Origin: Tethya wilhelma
Taxonomy: Eukaryota > Porifera > Demospongiae > Tethyida > Tethyidae
Assembly (NCBI GenBank): GCA_964030475.1
Contig: CAXIPT010000009.1
Span: forward strand, 388,627-452,626
Direction of reading: 5' to 3'
Length of the DNA: 64,000 nt
Notes under the pieces: model-generated
Told to the model about the DNA's origin: nothing
Seen by the model: the letters and a program-made list of their open reading frames with translations, nothing else
Databases searched by the model: none
Part shown: piece after piece, positions 55,995 to 64,000 of the stretch
Layout: every line of letters starts with the position of its first letter
Position numbering within the stretch: position 1 is the stretch's first letter
Position numbers and translations under genes: made by a program

Positions 55995-56070
55995 GTGCCA
56001 TATAGCGTGAGGTTCCTACTCAGTGCACTTGGATCACAAGTACCCTGGTTCAATCCCACCTGGCCCTAGA
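55995..56070 (+). repeat. Possible tRNA-like or SINE-like fragment
   Basis: A B-box-like TGGTTCAATCCCA (56046-56058) follows an A-box-like TAGCGTGAGGT by about 30 bases, and a poly-T stretch lies at 56073-56084. No acceptor stem pairing is seen. It resembles the fragment at 17815-17890 only in these boxes. Confidence 0.3.
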
Positions 56071-57590
56071 TTTAATTTTTTTTTTTGTCTTGTTTTGTTC
56101 TCCATTTTTAACCAATTATGCGCCAATGGCGCATTAATGCGTCAAACGCGTGGGTGTTGCAAACCGCCATTGACGCATTAATGCGTCAAGCGCTGTCTTA
56201 GCGACTTTTTGCGAGCAAATTAAGCAATTAGCCCTGAAATGTACGAATAGGTAAGGGACTACTCTACTAAAAAATCAAGTCAGAGTTAGAACTGCTAGTA
56301 AGGTGTGGCGCTACTCATCGCTGAGCGACTAACGGTCACGATCTTGGCCATCACAATGGTCGAGTTTAGAGCGACGTTTTTTTCTACAACCCTTCAGAGG
56401 ATAAGCTTGAAACTTGCTACGTAGGTGCAGGGATAGTTAGGCTATATAGCTATAACATCGCTTTTGTAAGCCTGGTTGGCTAGCTGGAAAAAAAGCTTTA
56501 GATGCGCGGCTACTTCCTAGCATATTAGACCCTTGCGTACATTAGGCTTTTTTTTCCTACACAAGCTTCACTAAGCAACAAGACTTGGAGTATAGTTAGC
56601 TTGATTGTTGCTAAGCTGCATCATATAAAAAGCTTTGCCTAATCTTTGCCTGTAGAACAAAAAGAAGGCGTAGCTACTAAAAGTTTAAAATTTTAATTTT
56701 GCGGTATGACGTCATTCACTTAAAAAGAATTTAGCGTATAATCGGTTAATGGCAAGACTGGAGACTTATGGCAGTACTTTCACACAAATCCCTTAAAAGT
56801 GATCAAATGTTTTTGTGATGCATACTTCCTTCTTGAAATAGCATTGGTAAAGATTGCCAATTTTACTTAAGCGCTTAGGTCACAAGCATGCATTTGGGGG
56901 GTGGTGCACTTAGGTTCACCTCCTTTACTCCACTAGAGATTGGCTCATGTGTGCCTGCATGGTAAATTGCATAATATCATGTTTAGTTTTCACCGATTGG
57001 GTAAAAATTGCCAAGCATTAGAGCAGGATACCCGGGTGAAAATCGACAGCAGATATTTACCATAAAACCGCGGTTGCACAATTTGCTGTTAAATTACTGC
57101 TGTTTTGCGCACAAAACTGCCAAATACCCACGTTGCACATTTTTTTTGCCAGCCGGTTTTTGGCGAGAAACCACGGTTTACAGCGGTTATTTCACAGCTC
57201 TCATGGTGAAACGAGAAAAAAGTAAGCTATATAGTTTTTCTAGCCTAAATTCAAGCCATGCACGCTATGTTTGTCGATCTATAGACATACAGAAATTATT
57301 TTTGCTAGATACACTGCTATTACAGTGCTTATTTCTTGCATTACACGCTTGAAAAGGCTTATTTTCGCTTACCGTAGTCCAAAGATCTGAGTCTTTGAAC
57401 CTAATGGCTGAAGAGGAACAAAAATAGTAACCCACAAACAGCAGATATGCATGTATAATAATGCTTTCACAGTCAACCTCCAGATCTTATTGAAAAGTTG
57501 ACTGCTATCATGTAAGCTTACATCATTATACATCATTGATTGGCATGTATTATGATTCTTATTACTAACCCTAAAGTCATTTTTTCCCCC

Positions 57591-57645
<55 letters not shown>

Positions 57646-58599
57646 GTGCCAAGCCTTCCTTGTAATGATATTCATATCATACCTTCTGAAACCCACAAGG
57701 ATTTTGTACCACTGCACCCTATATAAAGAAGCTGCTTGAGCTAAGCATTCAGAGTTGATTCAACAATGTCTCTGCTGTGCAAGCATTTTTTTTGGAAGCC
57801 ACTTTCTTGGCTGCAACAACAGTTTAAGGTCTGATGCGGAAGCCATAAATTGACCTAGCTCAAATGCGGTACTTATACCTATCAATCTGTTTCTCTCACC
57901 TCTTAGAATTGATCTGTGGTGCTTGGGACGGCTCTCGGTGTTCCTTTCTCAAAGTACTGTTGGTAAAGATCGGCGATTTTACATTATCTCGCGCATGCGC
58001 GCCCAGTAGTGAGTTACACCTCCTTTTCTTATTATTCGTATATCATTTCATCCTCACGTGACAACAAAATTTTGAAATTACAAATTCAAATTTCAACGTT
58101 GAAGTATTTAGCCACGGGAATACAAGTAAGTATGCTGTAAACTGTACGCTTTTGCTTACCCCCCTCTATTATCTCTGTTACACGTAGGCAGCAACCTACA
58201 GATAAGGCTAAAAGGCGAAGTATAATCTTTCCTAAAGCTTTTGCCGTTGATTCTCAGTGCACAGGATGCATTGCTGTGTGGAAAAACCTACAGATGAGCC
58301 TGTGTTAGACTAGGATCACATCGACATCTCAAAGGTGCTTCAGCCAGTTCAGATGCTCTACCTGCAAGAACCAGAATAGACATCAGAAACTGTTGGAGAG
58401 AATGGTGCAAACAATCTCCCTACTGACATGTGCGTACATACATGTGTATGTTTATGGTTGTGTATTGTACCAAGGCTTATGCACCAATGATGATCTTTGT
58501 AGGTGCTTGCAGATCATGCCCCACTACATCTTGTGTGACGTACAACGTAGACCAATCCTGCTGCTTCACATAGAGTTCTATACCGTGAGTGACCTAATG

Positions 58600-58880
58600 C
58601 TGTGTGTAGTGTGCTGTGCCTAGTGTGTTTCAAGAGAGAGCGTGCTGTGCCTAGTGCTTCCAAGAGAGGGTGTGCTGTGTGTAGTGTGTTCTAAGAGAGT
58701 GTGTGCTGTGTGTAGTGTGTTTCAAGAGAGAGCGTGCATGTGCTGTGCCTAGTGCTTCCAAGATAGCATGTGCTGTGTGTAGTATGTTCCAAGAGAGTGT
58801 GTGATGTGCCTAGTGCTTCCAAGAGAGTGTGTTCCAAGAGAGTGTGTGCTGTTGCTTAGTGCTTCCAAGAGAGGGTGTGC
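58600..58880. repeat. Minisatellite of GTGCTGTG...CCAAGAGAG units
   Basis: About eight imperfect units of 30-45 bp built from GTGTGCTGTGTGTAGTG and TTCCAAGAGAG blocks. Unit length varies because a GCCTAGTGCTTCC variant alternates with a GTGTAGTGTGTTC variant. Confidence 0.8.
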
Positions 58881-59084
58881 TGTGTGTTGTGTGTGCGTAA
58901 TATTTCAGTGATAAATAACATATTCCGAAAAAAACACACTGTTGTATGCTGTGATGCCTTATTCTATTTTCTACCATTTCTCTCTGCCATTGTGCTCTCT
59001 CTGCTGGATTGAATCTTCCATTTTGTTTATATTTGGAAATTGTTGCCCGTAACCATAATCTTGTGGCCAGGCTACATGTGTACC

Positions 59085-59420
59085 TGCGTCCATGTCAATC
59101 ATGACCCCTTTTTGGGTTGCCAAGCACCATGCACTAACTGTAGACTAACAGGAACAGTAGCACCAATCAGCATCATGCAGTGAGCATCACTGATTCCACA
59201 CAAACTCTAGATAATGCACACTTGATTAGTAGGGGTGTCCTTGAAGCCTCAAAACTTAGCAACCACTACATTTTGGACCACACAAGATATACTGTATACC
59301 GCTTAGTTTTCGAGGCACTTATTAATAAATTTTCCCCGTTTTCGCAGTTCGGAGGCGTTCCTCGAAAGTTATTCAATTGTGTACATGCACTGGCTTCCGG
59401 TTCCAAGCAATCAATGTCTC
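59085..59420. repeat. Dispersed repeat, second copy of 43385-43760
   Basis: It shares GTTGCCAAGCACCATGCAC, GCATCACTGATT, CTCTAGATAATGCACA, TTTTCGAGGCACTTA and CTTCCGGTTCCAAGCA with the first copy, in the same order and orientation. Confidence 0.75.
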
Positions 59421-60212
59421 TTGTCCACAGTGAAAGGGTATTGGATGCTCTTTGTAACAGAATTTTGTACAGTTGAACCTGGTTATTCCAGCCAGGTTTG
59501 GGGCCCAAGAAAGTGGCTGTATTAGTGAAGTGGTTAGATTTGAGGGAAGCCTCTCTTTATTTAGCCGTGCTTGTGCAGTCAATCTGTTCCTAACCTTATT
59601 GACTTCTTTGCAGAGGTGGTTGCATCTCAGAGGCTCAGATTAGCGAAGTTCCACTGTTGTTGTTGTTTCCGTCTGTTCGTTCCATTGAAATCTCAAGAAA
59701 AGTAGCTCTAGTGGCAAAACTGATAACACTTACCTCAGAAAACCATGAATGCCTCACACACACGCACACTTGTGTACACATACTCACACACAAATAAACA
59801 CACTTGCTCACGCATAAAATACACTCACTCACTCATGCTCACTCGGTGGTTATATAATTCATGCATACATACATACCCAGGAACTCATGTGTCACCATGT
59901 TATTGCTAGAAGCATGGGTAGGCAGGATTTAAAGACTTTTTGTGACAATCATCCTCTTTCAGAATTTTGTGCTAAAACTATTAAGTTCATCTCTTCTGTT
60001 GTCGAGGAGAAATTCAACTACGAAGGGGTCAGAGTTCACACCACAAGTTCATCGTCACATTTTCTCTTTATTTAGCCATGCTTGGGCAGTCAATCTAAAA
60101 GACTGTAGTTACTCTCTCNTGTGTGTGTGTGTGTGTGTGTGTGTGTCATAAATTGTGCATAATTCACAAATATTGTCTCAAATTGAACAAATCCCTCAAA
60201 TAAGCAACCTAC

Positions 60213-60792
60213 CTTCCTTAGCTCTCTCACTGATGTAAGCATCAATTTTTGCTACGAGGTCATTCCTTAGGAGAGCATTCAACCATTGTTTGAACAGCTC
60301 AAATTCCTGATCATCTTTGTGAAGGACTTGTTGCGACAAGCATCTCTGGAACAAATCTTCACGTGATACTTCAACCCCTTGTGGAGCATCAATGCGCTCA
60401 CTCGCTAAGCTCTGTAGATCGATACATTCATCATCAGTGAGCTCTTTGCACAAATGATGTACAAGTTCCGAAAATTTAGAGTTTCTTCGGCACTCCTCTA
60501 AGCAACTTTTATCAGAGCCGAGCTTTTCGACTAGTTTTGCATTGACTCCAATCATTTGGAGCACAAATTGAATGAGGGAGAGGGCATCATGGCCAACAAA
60601 TGATGCTGAATGCATTTCAATTTTTTTGTACACCTGATGTAGATTGGGAGCAGATTGGAGGTCTCCATGTGGAATGCCATACACTCTCAGTACAAGCTTA
60701 GCTCGGTCCAGTAGCTCTGGAGTAATATAAGACCTTCCCAACTTGACTAACGTTTGCAGCTGTTCATCATTGAGAGCTCGATTGAGAGACAT
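60213..60792 (-). CDS. Death-effector-like helical protein, first exon
   Basis: The exon runs from the ATG at 60792 to a donor (G/GTAGGT) after codon 193. The second half, from about residue 107, reads FSELVHHLCKELTDDECIDL, QSLASERIDA, REDLFQRCLSQQVL and FELFKQWLNALLRNDLVAKI. That is the spacing of charged and leucine-rich helices of a death effector domain (the usual E/D-x-x-L and D-L-F positions are present). The first half (LGRSYITPELLDRAKLVLRV, HDALSLIQFVLQMIGVNAK) is also all-helical and may be a second death-fold domain. Tandem domains of this kind act as adaptors for caspases in animal apoptosis and immunity. The following exon should lie left of the gap at 60119 and is not found. A mutated fragment of this exon lies at 2428-2532. 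Confidence 0.55.
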
Positions 60793-60974
60793 CTGATTTT
60801 ACAAAATACAAAACTCAATCATAACATGATATGTATAACCTTACGTATCACATCATGCTTACAGTTAATACAGTAACTCCGTGGTAATTGCTGAACTGAA
60901 CAGGAAAGAGTCAGAGAATCGAAAAGAGTAAGCTTTGTTTTTCCAAACTGCACTATTAATAGTCAAGCAGTATA

Positions 60975-61395
60975 CAGGGGCGGATCCTGAGATTACTGGG
61001 GTTGTAAATAATGCGCGCGAAGAAGCTCGAAGCGCGCCGGAAAATTTAATTAGCCACGCCCACTAATTAACGTAGCCCCGCCCCCAAAACGTTTCAGCCA
61101 CGCTCATTACACCGTTAACAGCGATTTCTCAGCGAGGTAAGTATTAGCCTCGTTCCCAGGCCCAAAAGGCTAGGTAACAATAAACGTAGGCTACGTTGAT
61201 ACTTACCTCGCTGGGCTTTGAGCCTGGCGCTAAAACTCTAGATATATTTATTTCTGCCTCTAAACTAAGCTTCAGCGGCAGTAGAAACATAACTGCATAA
61301 TTTAGCTGAGCGTGAGTACAAAATTTCCAACGCAGTTGACTCGTTTTGGGGGGGGGTTGCAACCCCAGTAACCTCCCCCCCTGGATCCGCCCCTG
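60975..61395. mobile_element. 421-bp hAT-like non-autonomous element
   Basis: CAGGGGCGGATCC at 60975 and its exact complement GGATCCGCCCCTG at 61383-61395 are the terminal inverted repeats. This end sequence is common to hAT-type MITEs in many animals. Flanks GTATA on both sides are consistent with part of a target duplication. A CCTCGTTCCCAGGC motif at 61148 lies inside it. There is no coding capacity. Confidence 0.8.
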
Positions 61396-62192
61396 GTATA
61401 CACAAGATATTATAACTAGGAAAATGCATGACATTGATAGGGGCGAGCCTGAGCGACATTATGACTTATAATACAGTATGTATTTCATGTGTCTTAGGCT
61501 ATAGTACTGCATGGTATCTGTCAACAGCATTGCAGTTTGCACAACAGTTATACATCTAAACCACCCCCACCATAATGCTTAGTGTTTGTTTTTAAGCACG
61601 GGATGCATAGCCTGAGATATGTATCTTTTTCTTTGTTCAACATTGGTATGGACGGAGCAAGTTGATCCTACGTCATAGCCTCTCATGGTAACATGATGAC
61701 TCCAGACCTGTAACCCGTATGTTTTCATGAGCAACCATGCAGTGGTACATATAAAACGGTTCATGCAACCTTCAGAGTGTGTGAGTTTTCTGATTAATTT
61801 ATCAGTGGTAGAGTCTATGCTGCTACTAATTTGCATGTAAACTGGCTGCCAGGCATATCTTGCCATTAAACATAATACTTTCAAATTAAGTTAATATCTA
61901 GACTATGGTCAGACTACCTGTAGGCTTTTCTTTAGGGGTTGCCAACATGGAGTGTGCCCTGTTTTGCCTCTACTCACTTTTGAACTCTTGGGAATTGTTC
62001 TTCCAATGAACTTTTATAGCTGGCGAAGCTTATAATGATCCTTGACAGTAGCCTCGTTCCCAGGCTCCGCAGCAGCGCTACGTAGTGTGGGCGTGGCTCA
62101 TAAAAATTACAGCAAGCAATCCCACAATTAGAAGCGGAAGTTAATGATTTAACCACAACATTATCACTCTTCAATATTATCACCATAAAAAT
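61396..62192. other. Stretch between hAT-like element and SH2-kelch gene
   Basis: No gene is supported. It holds CCTCGTTCCCAGGCTCCG near 62051 and AT-rich sequence that would include the 3' end of the SH2-kelch transcript. Confidence 0.4.
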
Positions 62193-63987
62193 TCATGACA
62201 ACAAGCCAACATAACATGTCTTAGTGAGAGTTAAGCTACCATCGGGTTCTTTCATTTCCCCTCCAATAACAAGGAATCTCCCATCATCTATTGGACCAAC
62301 ACTTGCGTGGTATTTTGGTTCGGGAAAAGCACAACCTTCTAGAATTGCCCAAGAATTGGTACCCTTTTTGAACACATGAACGGCATTGTTCATCTTTCCA
62401 TCTCGTCGACCGCCTATGGCAATGAGCTTATCATCAACAACAGCAATGGCTGAACACTTGAGAGGACAGGCTAGGACATCCCAAGATGAAGAAGGAGCTG
62501 TTGAGTTGGAATTAGGAGATTGAGACTCACCAACGAGAGTGGAAAGGTCGATAGACATACACTGATCGTAGTGTAAAAGATATACACGGCCACTGGATAT
62601 ACATATTGAAGTAGCAGTAGCAGGTTTTTGCTTAGAGAGAGGAAGATCCATTGCTGAACAGTGCCATTGTTTGGTAGCACTACAGTAAACTTCAACTGAA
62701 GGTGTTGTTACAATGGTATTGGCGACCATTCCTGTCCCCCCTCCGGCAACAATGAGGTAAGATTTGTAGCTAAAAGTGGCAGGATAGAACCGCCCCGTCT
62801 TGAAAGGAGAAATCTCAGAATCGAGCCATTTTTTGTCGTCGAAGACATAGACCTTGTTAAAAGGTGAGTTGTTGCTTTTTCCAGGCTCAACACCTCCAAC
62901 AGCAACCAATTTTCCATTCAGCTGAGAGAGACCGAATTCGATGGTAGGAGATTGCAATGCTTCTTTCAATGATCCGTTCAACCATTGCTGTGTGTTTAGA
63001 TCAAACACCACAATAAGGTTGGCTATCGACTCATACATCGTGTATCCACCACCAGCGTAGATTCGATCCCCTAATCGTACAACTTGAGGACGGCTCATTG
63101 CATATGGCAATTCACATGATGGTATCCATGTCAGCTTTGGTCTTGAAATGACTGGCGAAGATGTCACTTCTTCACCTTGGTTACCAAGCTCACTTGTATC
63201 ACTACTGGTAGTTGAACCATTTAGACTCATAGGTGGGTCAGCAGATATGTCAGCAGGAGTTGCATCAATAGAGAGATAGAGAGTACCAATGTATGACATG
63301 TGATTAGGCAAGTAAAAAATTCCTAGTTTATCAGGCCCACACGCTTCAGTTTATTGGCTACCATGTCACTTATTTTTACAGATAAAGACCATCTCTAGTA
63401 TCCTATTGAGCATGTGCAACAGGGAAAGTAGGCGCGGTACATCTAGTTATGCCCCTAAAAAATAAAATGAAGCACCTCCTACTTGCATAATTTTTTCTTT
63501 GTAAAAAGCCGGAGAAACTAAGATTTTTTACTGGCCTTATAGCATCAATGGATGTACATGCGAGTGGAATCTCCTGAATACAAGGTATGGATTATTGCTG
63601 ACCTTTCGGGCAAGGAATGGCCAACTTGCAATCGGGATCATCTGTAACACTGCGAGTCTTGAAATAGGACACTAGCTCAGGAAGATTGGAATGACGTTTG
63701 ACAGTACCATCAACTTCGTACCAGTCCTTTCCTCTGGTGATACGATAATGGGACAGCTTCCCTCGTCCATCTTTTAGTGACAATGTTAAAGAATCTCTGT
63801 ACCTCTCGCTAGGTCGGATCAGGAAACAGGGACCCTCGGCAGATCTGAGACGCTGTTCAGCTACTTGGCGACTGGCTCCGTTGTGAAACCATTCATAGGA
63901 GGAGAGATCACTTGAAGGAGCACCAGTATTGTAGATGTGAGTAGTGGGAGCAATTCCATCTGGAGAATTAGCATCTGGAGCAGTCAT
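62193..63987 (-). CDS. SH2 domain fused to kelch-repeat propeller
   Basis: Two exons on the minus strand, 63987-63603 and 63322-62193, join in phase 1 (AAAG/GTCAGC ... ACTAG/GA) to 504 residues. Residues about 31-125 are an SH2 domain: EWFHNGASR start, the phosphotyrosine-binding Arg in FLIRPS (R58), SLTLSLKD, LSHYRI with His80, and LPELVSYF. From about residue 185 follow kelch motifs, each with Gly-Gly and a downstream Trp: AGGGYTMYES...QQW, VGGVEPGKS...KKW, VAGGGTGMVA...KQW, IGGRRDGKMNN...NSW, and a last IGGEMKEPDG. This makes a five- or six-bladed propeller. I infer an adaptor that binds phosphotyrosine proteins through SH2 and a second partner through kelch. If the splice were not used, the two halves would be separate genes: the SH2 frame would end two codons later and the kelch frame would start at 63311. 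The start ATG is next to a (GT)n tract at the window edge, so further 5' exons are possible. Confidence 0.75.
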
Positions 63988-64000
63988 GGTGTGTGTGTGT

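Larger units (their letters stand above)
55873..60195. other. Gene-free stretch with repeats
   Basis: No gene is supported. It contains inverted CGCCATTGACGCATTAATGCG motifs at 56120-56190, a (GT)n tract at 57598-57643, the minisatellite at 58600-58880, the dispersed repeat at 59085-59420 and the N at 60119 followed by (GT)n. An open frame at 59887-60075 (+) has no recognisable domain. Confidence 0.5.

Noticed and set aside
57008..57352. 114-codon plus-strand frame
   Set aside because: No domain, no splice support, low-complexity surroundings and no second evidence of coding.
1..64000. CRISPR arrays, bacterial operons, phage or integron features
   Set aside because: The repeats are eukaryotic microsatellites, minisatellites and MITEs; genes have spliceosomal introns and poly-A signals.

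Overview
This window looks like nuclear DNA from a marine demosponge, of the Amphimedon or Haliclona type. The assignment is an inference from gene content and style. The animal genes present are RER1, a lysyl hydroxylase, an RNF212-type RING protein, an AFAP-like PH-domain scaffold, a death-effector-like protein and an SH2 protein. Coding exons are short and separated by small GT-AG introns, down to about 37 bp. The intergenic DNA is AT-rich and full of miniature inverted-repeat elements, (GT)n tracts and repeated motifs such as CCTCGTTCCCAGGC. There are no bacterial operons and no CRISPR arrays.

Layout. 1-3.4 kb: repeats, a promoter-like patch near 380-470 and very clean palindromes. 3.4-16.3 kb (+): exons of a PH-domain scaffold with a 6.5-kb repeat-filled intron. 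17.2-21.2 kb (-): RER1, six exons, interrupted by a misassembled duplication. 21.4-26.6 kb (+): a 16-exon RNF212/ZHP-3-like RING gene, with an intronless actinoporin-like gene (22.9-23.6 kb) inside its third intron. 27.0-31.1 kb (-): a procollagen-lysine hydroxylase lacking its N-terminal part. 31.9-33.3 kb (+): a SAM-dependent methyltransferase-like gene broken by a gap. 33.55-35.5 kb (-): an unrecognised multi-exon gene. 35.6-43.9 kb: gene-poor repeat DNA with one orphan exon. 44.4-48.4 kb (-): an apparently intact transposon gene joining a Mutator-like transposase, two zinc-knuckle-like motifs, a Ulp1-type SUMO protease and a PHD finger. 48.4-60.1 kb: repeats, including a 2,245-bp tandem copy and a broken second Ulp1-PHD copy at 55.1-55.9 kb. 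60.2-60.8 kb (-): a death-effector-like protein; a mutated fragment of it lies at 2.43-2.53 kb. 62.2-64.0 kb (-): a gene whose spliced product joins an SH2 domain to a kelch propeller.

Seven single-N positions (1357, 9918, 19130, 20425, 32597, 51798, 60119) mark contig joins. At several of them the sequence after the N repeats sequence found before it, so the duplications of RER1 exons and of the 49.6-51.8 kb block are probably unmerged contig overlaps and not biology.

The most unusual coding items are the SH2-kelch architecture, the transposase-Ulp1-PHD gene, the nested actinoporin-like gene, and the lysyl hydroxylase without a visible glycosyltransferase half. The genes do not form one pathway: RER1 and the lysyl hydroxylase act in the early secretory route, the RING protein probably in meiosis, and the PH and SH2 proteins in cytoplasmic signalling or cytoskeleton.
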